Assembly (NCBI GenBank): GCA_035524895.1
Contig: DATLFI010000124.1
Span: 1-30,727 of the forward strand
Source: DATLFI01 sp035524895
GTDB lineage: Bacteria > Acidobacteriota > Thermoanaerobaculia > Multivoradales > Multivoraceae
Length of the DNA stretch: 30,727 nucleotides
Direction: 5' to 3'
Shown here: piece by piece, positions 6,310 through 14,655 of the stretch
Position numbering within the stretch: position 1 is the stretch's first letter
Layout: each line of letters starts with the position of its first letter
The notes under the pieces: generated by a model
Told to the model about the DNA's origin: nothing
What the model saw: the letters and a program-made list of their open reading frames with translations, nothing else
Database searches by the model: none
Made by a program: the position numbers and the translations under genes

Positions 6310-8864
6310 GGTGTCCCCTTCGCGGCCCCTGCGACCTCTTGGCTTGCCTGTCGTGTTGGTGCGGCACCCGCTGCGCGCGCCGTCTCGATCAAGTCCGCGA
6401 GCACTCCGGCGGCGGTGACCTCGGGGCCGGCGCCTGGGCCGCGCACGACGAGCGGGCTGGTGTAGTAGCGCTCCGTCGTGAATGCGATCAGGTTGTCGGC
6501 GCCGAGGAGTTCGAAGCAAGGGTGGTCGGGTCCGACTGGGCGCAGTCGCGCCGAGAGCTCTGCGCCTTTCGCTCCATCTCGGGCGGCGGGCTCGAGCGCG
6601 GCGACGAATCGCAGGCGCTGCCCGACCGCATCGGCCGCGACCCGAGCGGCCTCGATCTCGTCGTCGTGCTGGCCGAGGCGGGCGAGCAGCGCTTCGAGGC
6701 CGAGTCGATCCCAGCCGGTCCCCGGCACCGGGGGGGCGACGTCGATGTCGCCGGGCTCGACCGCGAGCCCGGCGGTCCGCGCGAGGATGCACAGCTTGCG
6801 GCGGACGTCCTCGCCCGAGAGATCGTCCCACGGGTTGGGCTCGGTGTAACCGCTCTCGTGGGCCTGGCGCACAGCGGCGCTGAAGCGATCGCCGGCGCGC
6901 AGGCGCTCGGCCAGGAAGTTGAGCGTCCCGGAGAGCACGCCTTCGATGCGGAGCACGCGATCGCCGGCGGCCACCAGCGACCCGAGCGTGGAGAGCACGG
7001 GGAGCCCGGCGCCAACCGTCGCCTCGTAGCGCAGCGACGCGCCGCCGTGGCGTGCCGCGGAACGCAGCTCGTCGAAGCTCGCGAGGGTCCCCGAGAACGG
7101 GATCTTGTTCGCCGCGACCACGCTCACACCGGCGCGCAGGAGGCCCGGGAGGATCCGTGCGGTCGAGGCGCTCGCGGTGCAGTCCACGAGCACGCGTGGA
7201 CCGCCGCCTCGAGCGTCGACGATCGCTTCCGCGACCCGGTCGAGGTCGGTGGGGGCGCCGTCGGCGAGCTGCTGGCGCCAGTCCGCGAGCGCGATGCCGG
7301 CGCCGGTGACGTCGAGTGCCATGTTGTGACCGTTGGCCACCGCGACCAGGCGCAGGCGTACCGGCGAGGCGGGACGCATAGCGAGATCCTGGATCTGGCG
7401 CAGCAGCATGCCGCCCACGTTGCCCGTCCCGAGCACCGCGACAGCCGCCTCGGCTCGGTCGGGCGCGAAGAAGGCGTCGTGCACCGCGCCGACCGCGCGC
7501 CGCTGGTCGGCGCGGCCGACCACGAGCGACAAGTTCAGCTCGGAGGAGCCTTGGGCGATGGCGCGCACGTTGACGCCGCGTGCGCCGAGCACGCCGAAGA
7601 GCCGGCCGGCGAGGCCGGGTTGCTCGCGCATCCCCTCGCCGACCACCGCGAGCACCGAGCACTCCTGGTCGACCACCAGCTCGTCGACCAGCCCGACGCG
7701 ACGCTCGAGCGCGAACTCCTCGGACACCGCCATCCTTGCGGCGTCGGAGTCGTCGGGCGCAACCGCGAAGCAGATCGAATGCTCCGAGGAGGCCTGGCTG
7801 ATCAGGATCACGCTGACCCGGTGGCGAGCGAGCGCACCGAAGAGCCGCATCGCGACGCCGGGCACGCCGACCATACCGTCACCCTCAAGCCGCATCAGGG
7901 TGACACGAGGAATCGAAGTGATGCCGCGCACCGGGTGGCGGCTCGGCGTCGCTCGCTCCAGCACCACCGTGCCGGGAGAGTCTGGCTGGTTGACGTTGCG
8001 GATGCGCAGGGGTACGCCGTGGTGGCGCGCGGGGTGCAGGCTCGGAGGATGGATCACCTTGGCCCCGAAGTGCGACAACTCCATCAGCTCGGCGTAGCTC
8101 AGCTCGGGGAGCGGGAAGGCGTCCGCGACCAGGCGCGGGTCGGCGCTGAGCACACCGTCGACGTCCTTCCAGAGCTCGAGCGCTTCGGCGCCTAGCGCCG
8201 CCGCGATGAGCGAGGCCGTGTAGTCGGAGCCGCTGCGTCCCAGGGTGGTGGTCTCGCCCTTTGGCGTGGCACCCAGAAACCCGGTGACGACCGCGATCTC
8301 GGTCGACCTCTCGAGCTCGTGGCGAATGCGCCGCGTGGTCTCCTCCATGTCGACGCGTGCGCGGCCGAAGTCGGCGTCGGTGATCACCAGGCGCCGCGCA
8401 TCCACGTCGCGCGCTTCGGCTCCGGCGGCGCGAACGGCCGCGGCCACCAGTGGTGCTGCCGCGCGCTCACCGATCGAGAGCACGGCGTCGCGTGTGCGCA
8501 GGCTGCATTCGCGCAGCAGGTGCACGCCGTGGAGGAGGTCTTCGAGGTCGGCAAAGAGCTGCTCCAGAGTCCGGCGCAGCGCGTCGCGGTCGCCGGGAGC
8601 TGCGAGCTCCTCGACCAGCCCGGCATGCCGCTGGCGGATCGCTGAGAGGGTGTCGCGCCAGGCACCGTCGCGCTCGGCCGCGCGATGGGATAGCTCCAGG
8701 AGCTCGTCGGTCACGCCCTGGAGCGCCGAGACCACAACCAAGGGGCGCGACTGCTGCGCGGCGCGAAGCACGATGGCGACCGCGTGACGGATGCGCCCTG
8801 CGTCGGCGAGCGACGCGCCGCCGAACTTCATCACGCGCTGGGGGGAGGAGGGCTGCACGGACAT
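6306..8864 (-). CDS. thrA: Bifunctional aspartate kinase / homoserine dehydrogenase
   Basis: This 852-residue fusion catalyses the first and third steps from aspartate to homoserine. The N-terminal kinase domain (about 1-310) shows VMKFGGASLAD at 11-21, FGRARVDMEET at 166-175 and TTLGRSGSDYTA at 206-217. Two ACT regulatory domains follow at about 323-400 and 402-465, where SVILISQASSEHSI and VNVRAIAQGSSELN are typical effector-binding strands. The dehydrogenase starts with AVLGTGNVGG at 476-485 and continues with ANKIPFSG, EATVGAGLPVLSTL (614-627), EGVLSGTLNFL and GYTEPNPWDDLSGEDV, all diagnostic. Length matches E. coli ThrA (about 820) with small extras. GGTGA lies just before the ATG, and a TAGGAT hexamer (8889-8894, minus strand) is a candidate -10 with no clear -35. 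Feedback control by threonine is likely, but the effector cannot be read from sequence. It is the first gene of a pair with asd. Confidence 0.95.
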   Translation of the reverse strand: MSVQPSSPQRVMKFGGASLADAGRIRHAVAIVLRAAQQSRPLVVVSALQGVTDELLELSHRAAERDGAWRDTLSAIRQRHAGLVEELAAPGDRDALRRTLEQLFADLEDLLHGVHLLRECSLRTRDAVLSIGERAAAPLVAAAVRAAGAEARDVDARRLVITDADFGRARVDMEETTRRIRHELERSTEIAVVTGFLGATPKGETTTLGRSGSDYTASLIAAALGAEALELWKDVDGVLSADPRLVADAFPLPELSYAELMELSHFGAKVIHPPSLHPARHHGVPLRIRNVNQPDSPGTVVLERATPSRHPVRGITSIPRVTLMRLEGDGMVGVPGVAMRLFGALARHRVSVILISQASSEHSICFAVAPDDSDAARMAVSEEFALERRVGLVDELVVDQECSVLAVVGEGMREQPGLAGRLFGVLGARGVNVRAIAQGSSELNLSLVVGRADQRRAVGAVHDAFFAPDRAEAAVAVLGTGNVGGMLLRQIQDLAMRPASPVRLRLVAVANGHNMALDVTGAGIALADWRQQLADGAPTDLDRVAEAIVDARGGGPRVLVDCTASASTARILPGLLRAGVSVVAANKIPFSGTLASFDELRSAARHGGASLRYEATVGAGLPVLSTLGSLVAAGDRVLRIEGVLSGTLNFLAERLRAGDRFSAAVRQAHESGYTEPNPWDDLSGEDVRRKLCILARTAGLAVEPGDIDVAPPVPGTGWDRLGLEALLARLGQHDDEIEAARVAADAVGQRLRFVAALEPAARDGAKGAELSARLRPVGPDHPCFELLGADNLIAFTTERYYTSPLVVRGPGAGPEVTAAGVLADLIETARAAGAAPTRQASQEVAGAAKGTP

Positions 8865-8933
8865 CAGTCACCGCCGATGAGGGAGGCGATCCTATGGCAG
8901 CACGCGGCCGACGGCGCGGCGTCACGCTATCGC

Positions 8934-8987
8934 GGGGCTCGCGAGGCTCGCGGGGCTCGCGGGGCTCGCGGAGCTCGCGAGGCTTGT
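8934..8987. repeat. Six-unit 9-bp GC-rich tandem repeat upstream of thrA
   Basis: Six consecutive 9-bp units read GGGGCTCGC, GAGGCTCGC, GGGGCTCGC, GGGGCTCGC, GGAGCTCGC and GAGGCTTGT on the plus strand. The last unit is the most degenerate. The self-complementary 8-mer CTCGCGAG occurs near both ends (8938-8945 and 8974-8981), so single strands could fold back. The array lies in the 153-bp gap between the thioesterase gene and thrA, 70-123 bp upstream of the thrA start. It could be an array of regulator sites, part of a leader structure, or simple slippage-generated repeat. Confidence 0.85.
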
Positions 8988-9017
8988 TGCCGGTACCCCG
9001 GGCGACCGGCACTGTGC

Positions 9018-9512
9018 TCAGCCCGGCGCGGGGCGCCAGTCGCCGGGTTCGTAGAGCAGCGACGCCGCGACGCGCTGGCTCTCGGCGTCCGCCATCGCCA
9101 TGAACTTGCCGCTCGCCGTCGCGAGGATCTCGCCCTGCGCGTCGCGCAGCTCGCCTTCGGCGAAGGTGATGCGTCGGGTGTGGCGGACCACTCGACCGCG
9201 GACCTCGAGCGGCTCGCCGATCGGTACCGGCAGCCGGTAGCGCAGGTTGAGCTCGACGGTGTAGGTGAAGTTTCCGGCGGCCAGCACCGCGGCCCACCCC
9301 ATGGCCTCGTCGAGCAGGGAGGCGACCACCCCGCCGTGGGCGCGCGCGGAGAAGCCGTTGTAGTCGGCATCCAGCACGCAGGGAGCGCGCACCTCGTGCT
9401 CGCCGCAACGCGCGAAGCGCAGCTTCAGACCGCGGAGGTTGTCGCGGCCGCAGACGAAGCAGCCGCCTGAAACCGGCAGCGGCTGGGTTGCCGTCGGGTC
9501 GCCGTCGCTCAC
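9018..9512 (-). CDS. Hotdog-fold thioesterase (PaaI/4HBT-like)
   Basis: This 164-residue protein has the 4HBT hotdog signature ARAHGGVVASLLDEAMG at about 57-73. Family-like strands follow: YTVELNLRYRLPVPIGEPLEVRG split by a turn, then GEILATASGKFMAMA. These enzymes hydrolyse acyl-CoA thioesters; the substrate is unknown. An N-terminal CFVCGRDN segment (C18 and C21 in a CxxC) precedes the fold, a feature of some PaaI-like proteins that may bind metal. The start is a GTG that overlaps the S9 peptidase stop as GTGA (9509-9512), so it is probably translated by coupling. The long open frame further upstream is an antisense or out-of-frame shadow of the peptidase gene. It is the last gene of a three-gene minus-strand run. 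Confidence 0.85.
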   Translation of the reverse strand: MSDGDPTATQPLPVSGGCFVCGRDNLRGLKLRFARCGEHEVRAPCVLDADYNGFSARAHGGVVASLLDEAMGWAAVLAAGNFTYTVELNLRYRLPVPIGEPLEVRGRVVRHTRRITFAEGELRDAQGEILATASGKFMAMADAESQRVAASLLYEPGDWRPAPG

Positions 9513-12028
9513 GGTTTCAGGTGGCGCTCGAACAGGGCGAAGATGCGGCGATACTCGTCGAGCCAGCTCGCGGGCTCGCGGAAGCCGTGCGGCTCGATCG
9601 GGTACATCGCGACCTCCCAGTCCTTCTTCTCGAGCTCGATCAGGCGTTGCGCGAGACGGACGCTGTCCTGAAAGAACACGTTGTCGTCGAGCATGCCGGT
9701 GCAGATCAGGAGCGGCCGCGACAGGCCCGCGGCGTGCTCGATCGGCGAGCTGCGCTCGTAGGCCTCGGGGTCGAGCTCGGGCGTGTTGAGGATGTTGGCG
9801 GTGTACGGATGGTTGTAGTGCGCCCAGTCGGTGACCGGCCTCAGCGCCGCGCCGGCGGCGAACAGCTCGGGCCGCTGGAACATCGCCATCATCGTGAGGA
9901 AGCCGCCGTAAGAGCCGCCGTAGGCGCCCACCCGATGCGGATCGACTCCGTGGTGCTCGACCAGGTAGCGCACGCCGTCCGCGAGATCTTCGACTTCCGG
10001 GCCGCCCATGTGCCGATAGATCGCGGTCCGCCAATCTCGGCCATAGCCAGCCGAGGCCCGATAGTCCATGTCGAGAACCACGTAGCCGTGCTGCACCAGC
10101 AAGGTGTGGAACATGAACTCGCGGAAGTAGCTCGACCAGCCGAGGTGCGCGTTCTGCAGGTAGCCGGCGCCGTGGATGAAGATCACCGCGGGTCGCGCGG
10201 CGGTCGCAGCCGAGTCGCCGGTCGGCAGGTAGAGCCGCGCGTAGATCGGACGTTCCGTGTGGCTCGACGGCACCTCGACCACTTCCGGCGCGACCCAGGG
10301 CAGCGACGCGAACTGGTCGCTGACGGTGCGCGTGAGCTGGACCGGCGATGCTCCGGCCCGTGCCTCCTGTCGCCACAGCTCGGGTGGGCGGGTGGCGGTG
10401 GAGTGCATGAGCAGGAGCTGGTCGCCGGTCGGCGAGAGCACGTAGTCGTTGACTCCGCCGAGCGAGGTCAGGCGTTCCGGCTCGATTCCGTCGATGCCCC
10501 GACCGCCGCCATCGACGGCGACGCGGAACACCTCGTAGTTGCCGGGGTGCGAGGCGTTGGCGGTGTAGTAGAGGAAGCGCCCGTCGGGGCTCAGCGTCGG
10601 CGAGTCGACTACGAAGTCGCCGCAGGTCAATCGCCGCGTCTGTCCGGGTTCCTTTCCCGCCACTCCCATGACGTAGAGCTGCGACCAGCCGGTCTCCTCG
10701 GACAAGAAGTAGATCCGCTCCTCGTCGCGCAGCCAGCCGAGGTCGCGGAAGCCCCACGCGATCCAGGCCGGGTCGTGCTGGCGCTGCAGCGACGCCAGCG
10801 CCTTCCCTCCTGCGTCCAGCGTCGCAAGCCAACGATCCTTGTTGTCGAGCGAGTTGAGGTCGAGCACCACGCGCTCGCCGCTCGGGCTCCAGATCGCCTG
10901 GACGACCCTGACCTCGCGCGGCTCGGGTCTTTCGTCGGCCTCGGGCTTGGCCGAGGACTCGGTATCGGCTCGCTCGGCGCCGAGAGCCTGTTTGCGCTCG
11001 CGCGCCCGCTCCTTTGCGACGGCTCGGAGCTCCGCGAGGGGATCCTCGGTGATTCCGGGAAGCGCTTCGAAGGAGACGTCACGGATCTCGCCGCTGGCGC
11101 GATCGATCAGCCACAGCCGCTCCGCAGATGGCGCCGAGCCCGCTTTGGGCCGGACGTCCCGGGTCTCGACCCAGCCGGTCGCCGTGACGTACTGCGGCAT
11201 CTTCTCGCGGATCGGCGGCTTGTCCACTTTGACGCTGGTGGTGACCAGGGCGCGGTGGCCGTCCGGCGACGGGAAGACGTTCTCGATCTTCACCTTGTCC
11301 CCGAGGTAGACAGGGGGGTCGGAGCGCGCCGGGTCCTCGAGCTGGCGCTCGCGCTCGCGGCGCAGTCTCTGCTCCGCGCGCCGGTCCTCGTGGCGGATCC
11401 AGTCGAAGAGTCGGTCCTGTTGCTGCCGCAGGTAGTCGGCCTCCAGGCGTTCCTTCTCCCGCGTCTCGAGCGGATCTTTCTCGGCGCGCAGGTCGAAGAG
11501 CTGCTCGTCGAGGCCGGTGGCCGGGTCGCGCGCGAACACCTGGTGATCGCGGATCCAACCAACGCGGCCGTCGGCGAGGAAGAACGGCGCCCGCTCCGCT
11601 GCCGAGGTGCGCATGAGCTGGCGCACCGAGCCGGTCGTAAGGTCTTTGACATAGATGTCGCCGGCGCGCTCGAAGGCCTTGTGTTGTCTGTCCCGATCGT
11701 AGACACCGCCGGCGATGTCGACGTCGGGATAGTGCTCGGGCTCGACGCGTCGCAGCACGTCGCCTGTGAGGTCAGCCTGGTACAGCTCGTGGTCGCGCGG
11801 ATCGAATCCGTCGACGACCGGCTCGGACCGAAAGTAGTAGACCGATCGACCGTCGTCGGCCCAGTACGGGCGCTCGGGAGCGCGGCCCAACCAGTCTGGA
11901 TGGGCCATGATCCGCTCGAGCGTGATCGCACCCGAGTCCGTCGTGGCGTCGGGCGCAGCCTGCCCGGCAACGGCGGTGGCCGTCGCGAGCAGAGCCACGA
12001 GAGAGGAGCCAGCGATGCGGCTCCTCAT
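9509..12028 (-). CDS. Secreted S9 family (DPP-IV/prolyl oligopeptidase-type) serine peptidase
   Basis: This 839-residue protein has a signal peptide (MRSRIAGSSLVALLATATA, cleavage near VAGQA), an N-terminal beta-propeller built of WD/PD40-like blades (for example FPSPDGHRALVTT, IWSPSGERVVLDL, TLSPDGRFLYYTA), and a C-terminal alpha/beta-hydrolase domain. The catalytic triad would be S706 in YGGSYGG, an Asp in GMLDDNVFFQD (781 or 782) and H814 in PIEPHGF. The family cleaves short peptides. Between propeller blades, at about 193-245, there is a long charged helix rich in Arg/Glu/Gln. I chose the ATG at 12028 for the normal signal peptide. An in-frame ATG at 12097 overlaps the upstream stop as ATGA and would add 23 residues, so coupling from there is an alternative. 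It probably acts in the periplasm or outside the cell. Confidence 0.92.
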   Translation of the reverse strand: MRSRIAGSSLVALLATATAVAGQAAPDATTDSGAITLERIMAHPDWLGRAPERPYWADDGRSVYYFRSEPVVDGFDPRDHELYQADLTGDVLRRVEPEHYPDVDIAGGVYDRDRQHKAFERAGDIYVKDLTTGSVRQLMRTSAAERAPFFLADGRVGWIRDHQVFARDPATGLDEQLFDLRAEKDPLETREKERLEADYLRQQQDRLFDWIRHEDRRAEQRLRRERERQLEDPARSDPPVYLGDKVKIENVFPSPDGHRALVTTSVKVDKPPIREKMPQYVTATGWVETRDVRPKAGSAPSAERLWLIDRASGEIRDVSFEALPGITEDPLAELRAVAKERARERKQALGAERADTESSAKPEADERPEPREVRVVQAIWSPSGERVVLDLNSLDNKDRWLATLDAGGKALASLQRQHDPAWIAWGFRDLGWLRDEERIYFLSEETGWSQLYVMGVAGKEPGQTRRLTCGDFVVDSPTLSPDGRFLYYTANASHPGNYEVFRVAVDGGGRGIDGIEPERLTSLGGVNDYVLSPTGDQLLLMHSTATRPPELWRQEARAGASPVQLTRTVSDQFASLPWVAPEVVEVPSSHTERPIYARLYLPTGDSAATAARPAVIFIHGAGYLQNAHLGWSSYFREFMFHTLLVQHGYVVLDMDYRASAGYGRDWRTAIYRHMGGPEVEDLADGVRYLVEHHGVDPHRVGAYGGSYGGFLTMMAMFQRPELFAAGAALRPVTDWAHYNHPYTANILNTPELDPEAYERSSPIEHAAGLSRPLLICTGMLDDNVFFQDSVRLAQRLIELEKKDWEVAMYPIEPHGFREPASWLDEYRRIFALFERHLKP

Positions 12029-12093
12029 CGAGGAGCCCTGCAGGGTCGCTTCCGCGACCAGGGGCCGGTAAGGGACACGGCGAGTCCCGGGGC

Positions 12094-13083
12094 TCATGGC
12101 TCCAGGTACTGCAGCATCTCCTTGGCCGTGGCGGCGTCGGGGTCGTCGGGCGCGATCGCGAGGAACTTCTCGAGGTGCTGTCGCGCCTTGGCGTTGTCGG
12201 ACTCGTTGACGTACACGAGACCCATCAGATAGTGCGCCTTGGCGTGATCGGGGTTGGAGGCGAGCACCTGCTCGAAGCCGGCCTTTGCCTCGGCCATGTT
12301 CCCGGCGTTGTAGAGATCGACCGCCTGGTTGAACAGGTTCAGGTTGGCCTTCTCGGGGTTCGCAGAACGGAGCGCGGTCAGCGCTGCCTGCGCTTCGGTT
12401 TCGTTGCCCAAGGCCGAGTGCGAGGTGAAGAGCACCTGCTGCATCGAGTCGACGTCTGCCTCGAGCTCCATCGCGTGCTTGGCATGCTCGAGCGCCTGCT
12501 GGTGCTCTTTGCGCTCCATGTGGATCCGAGCCAGGGCGGCATGCGCTGCGCCGAGATCGGGCTGCTTCTCGATCGCGCTCTCGAACAGCGCTACCGCGGT
12601 GTCGTAGTCCTGCGCGCGCAGCGACATCACGGCCTGGTTGTAGACCTCGACAGCCTCGCCCTTCTTGGCCGCTTCCGGGTCGATCGTGCCCGCGGCCGAG
12701 GCCGCGGCGAGCGCTGCCGAAGCGGAGACCAGGTCGAAGTTCCGTCGCACCTCGCCTCGCGCCGGAACCTTGACCCCGCCGACGCGGTTCTCTTGGAACC
12801 CTTCCTTGGTGAAGGAGAAGTCGTAGGGCACGGTGGCGTTGTTCAGCCGGATGCGGTAGCGGCCACGGCCGTCCGTGGTCTCTTCCTGCTTCCAGTCCGG
12901 TCGCTCGGGATCGGTGATCTTGATCTTGACGCCGGCCACGGGCTCTTCGTTTTCGTCGACGACCTGGCCGTAGATGGTACCCGGGAGCTGCGCCGCCACA
13001 CCGCTGGCTAGCACCAGGAGAGCGGCGACGAAGATCCCGACGAAGCGGGCAGGTTGGCGGAGAGCTTTGTCTTGTTGGGGCAT
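12094..13083 (-). CDS. Secreted carboxypeptidase-regulatory-like / TPR repeat protein
   Basis: The product has 329 residues: a signal peptide or membrane anchor (hydrophobic 12-31, ending GVAAQ) and a carboxypeptidase-regulatory-like beta-sandwich at about 35-118 (GTIYGQVVDENEEPVAGVKI, then DGRGRYRIRL). An Ala-rich linker leads to four or five tetratricopeptide repeats from about 145 to the end, including YNQAVMSLRAQDYDTAVALF, DLGAAHAALARIHMERKEHQ, LFNQAVDLYNAGNMAEAKAG and AHYLMGLVYVNESDNAKA. TPR proteins are protein-binding scaffolds; its partner could be the S9 peptidase encoded immediately downstream. Start support is excellent: AGGAGG at 13093-13098, nine bases before the ATG. A TACTGT hexamer on the minus strand at 13125-13130 may be the -10 element. 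Confidence 0.88.
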   Translation of the reverse strand: MPQQDKALRQPARFVGIFVAALLVLASGVAAQLPGTIYGQVVDENEEPVAGVKIKITDPERPDWKQEETTDGRGRYRIRLNNATVPYDFSFTKEGFQENRVGGVKVPARGEVRRNFDLVSASAALAAASAAGTIDPEAAKKGEAVEVYNQAVMSLRAQDYDTAVALFESAIEKQPDLGAAHAALARIHMERKEHQQALEHAKHAMELEADVDSMQQVLFTSHSALGNETEAQAALTALRSANPEKANLNLFNQAVDLYNAGNMAEAKAGFEQVLASNPDHAKAHYLMGLVYVNESDNAKARQHLEKFLAIAPDDPDAATAKEMLQYLEP

Positions 13084-13179
13084 AGGGTGGGTCCTCCTCG
13101 GGAACGACGCCGGAGCCGATCCCGACAGTAACAGAGCGCGGCGCGGTCGCCTGGACGGTCGTCCGTACAATCTCGGGCC
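13084..13179. promoter_or_regulatory. Divergent promoter region between the TPR and nucleotidyltransferase genes
   Basis: This 96-bp gap separates divergent genes. On the plus strand, TACAAT at 13166-13171 lies eight bases before the GTG at 13180, so the transcript would be leaderless or nearly so; no convincing -35 was found. On the minus strand, TACTGT at 13125-13130 is about 40 bases before the TPR start and would leave a leader containing the AGGAGG ribosome site. Both calls are hexamer matches only. Confidence 0.4.
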
Positions 13180-14637
13180 GTGGGCGAGCTCTCCCTCCGC
13201 TTCGAAGGTCAGCCGGACGCGTGGCGTGCCGTGCTCGCGATCTGCGGCGCCGTTGCGCGTCGGGGCGGTCGCGCGCACCTGGTGGGTGGCTGCGTCCGCG
13301 ACGCGCTGCTGGGGCTCTCCGTCCACGACTTCGATCTCGAGGTGTTCGGGGTCGCTCCCGACGATCTCGAGAGCCTCTTGCGGGAGAGCTACGAGGTCGA
13401 CCTGGTGGGAGAGGCATTCGGCGTGCTCAAGCTGCGCGGGCTGCCGATCGACGTCGCGCTGCCGCGCCGGGAAGCGAAGGTCGGGCGGGGGCACCGCGCG
13501 TTCCACGTACTGTCCGACCCACAGATGAGCTTCTCCAATGCCGCAGCACGGCGGGACTTCACGATCAACGCGATCGCCTGGGAGCCGCTGCGCGGCGAGT
13601 TGGTGGATCCGTTCGACGGCGTTGCGGACCTGCGCGGGCGCATCCTGCGGCACACCTCGCCGCGGTTCGTCGAGGACCCCTTGCGAGTGCTTCGCGGAAT
13701 GCAGCTCGCGTCGCGCTTCGAGCTGATGCCTGCGGCCGAGACCGTGGCTCTTGCGCGGACGATCGACCTCGAAGGTCTCGCGGTGGAGCGGATCTTCGAA
13801 GAGTGGCGAAAACTGCTCCTGCTCGGCCCGCGTCCCAGTCTGGGGCTCCGGTTCCTGCGGGCTGGTGGATGGTTGCGTCACTTCCCGGAGCTCGAGGACC
13901 TGGTCGGCTGTCCACAGGATCCTCGCTGGCATCCCGAAGGCTGCGTCTGGCGCCACACGTTGCACGTCCTCGATGCGTTTGCCGGCGCGCGCACGGGCGA
14001 CGCCATCGACGACCTCGTGGTCGGACTGGCCTGCCTGTGCCACGACCTCGGGAAGCCGCCGACCACGAAGTGGTCCGAGCAGCGCTGGCGGTCGCTCGGC
14101 CACGAGGCGGCGGGGGAGGAGCCGAGCCGCCGGCTGATGGCGCGTTTGGGGGTGCCGCAGCGCCACGTCGACGACGTCGTGCGGCTGGTGCTCGAGCACC
14201 TTCGGCCGGAGCAGCTGTTCCGAGCCGGTGCCGGCGACGTGGCGGTGCGCCGGCTCGCTCGCCGCGTGCAGAGGATCGATCGCCTCGTGCGACTGGCGGT
14301 GGCCGATGCGCGAGGTCGGCCCCCTCTGCCCGACACGGGGGAGGAGGCCGCGATCTGGCTGCTGGAGCGCGCGCGAAGCCTCGAGGTCGAGGCAGCAGCG
14401 CCGAAGCCGCTGGTGTTGGGGCGCCACCTGATCGCGGCAGGACTGAGCCCCGGTCCCCACTTTCGCGCCCTGCTCGACCGCTGCTTCGAAGCGCAACTGG
14501 ACGGCGCCTTCCAAGACACGGCTGGCGGCGTGCTCTTCCTGGGGTCTCTGCTGCGCGAGGGCGCTGCGGCCGGCGAGGAGATCGCGGCTGGTGCAGGGGG
14601 CCCGGCGGGATCGGGCGAGCGGGGCCCATCCCCATGA
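13180..14637 (+). CDS. cca: CCA-adding / poly(A) polymerase-type nucleotidyltransferase with HD domain
   Basis: This 485-residue protein belongs to class II nucleotidyltransferases, which add or repair the tRNA 3'-CCA end or polyadenylate RNA. The catalytic region shows LVGGCVRDALLG at 34-45 and VHDFDLEVFG at 48-57, where D50 and D52 would bind the metals. FGVLKL, RRDFTINAIAW (124-134) and VEDPLRVLRGMQLASRF (164-180) are the nucleobase-selecting and neck motifs. An HD domain follows: WRHTLHVLDAF (H259) and CLCHDLGKPPTTKW (H288-D289), which adds phosphohydrolase activity in related enzymes. Sequence cannot decide between CCA-adding and poly(A) activity. It starts at GTG 13180 with no Shine-Dalgarno sequence but a TACAAT eight bases upstream. 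It is followed by the sigma-factor gene; a potential ATGA overlap start at 14634 is not favoured. Confidence 0.9.
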   Translation: MGELSLRFEGQPDAWRAVLAICGAVARRGGRAHLVGGCVRDALLGLSVHDFDLEVFGVAPDDLESLLRESYEVDLVGEAFGVLKLRGLPIDVALPRREAKVGRGHRAFHVLSDPQMSFSNAAARRDFTINAIAWEPLRGELVDPFDGVADLRGRILRHTSPRFVEDPLRVLRGMQLASRFELMPAAETVALARTIDLEGLAVERIFEEWRKLLLLGPRPSLGLRFLRAGGWLRHFPELEDLVGCPQDPRWHPEGCVWRHTLHVLDAFAGARTGDAIDDLVVGLACLCHDLGKPPTTKWSEQRWRSLGHEAAGEEPSRRLMARLGVPQRHVDDVVRLVLEHLRPEQLFRAGAGDVAVRRLARRVQRIDRLVRLAVADARGRPPLPDTGEEAAIWLLERARSLEVEAAAPKPLVLGRHLIAAGLSPGPHFRALLDRCFEAQLDGAFQDTAGGVLFLGSLLREGAAAGEEIAAGAGGPAGSGERGPSP

Positions 14638-14655
14638 AACGCGGGGCGGGGCCGC

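Noticed and set aside
6310..7662. Upstream extension of asd in its own frame
   Set aside because: It overlaps thrA in a shifted frame and reads as Arg/Pro-rich low complexity. The ATG at 6309 gives the normal family N-terminus.
6294..8195. 633-codon plus-strand open frame opposite thrA
   Set aside because: The minus-strand frame carries unmistakable kinase, ACT and dehydrogenase motifs. The plus-strand translation has none.
8934..8987. CRISPR or short-protein interpretation of the tandem repeat
   Set aside because: Units are 9 bp, contiguous and without spacers, so this is not CRISPR. The Ser-Arg-Gly or Glu-Pro-Arg repeat translations have no start context.
9488..12232. 914-codon plus-strand open frame opposite the S9 peptidase gene
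   Set aside because: It is antisense to a gene with a full catalytic triad and propeller. Its translation is Arg/Gly/Val/His-rich with no recognisable domain, as expected for the shadow frame of a GC-rich gene.
13100..13130. A GGAAC box (13101-13105) as an ECF promoter for cca
   Set aside because: No CGTC- or TCAA-like -10 box was found at the right distance, while TACAAT next to the GTG looks like a better promoter for that gene.
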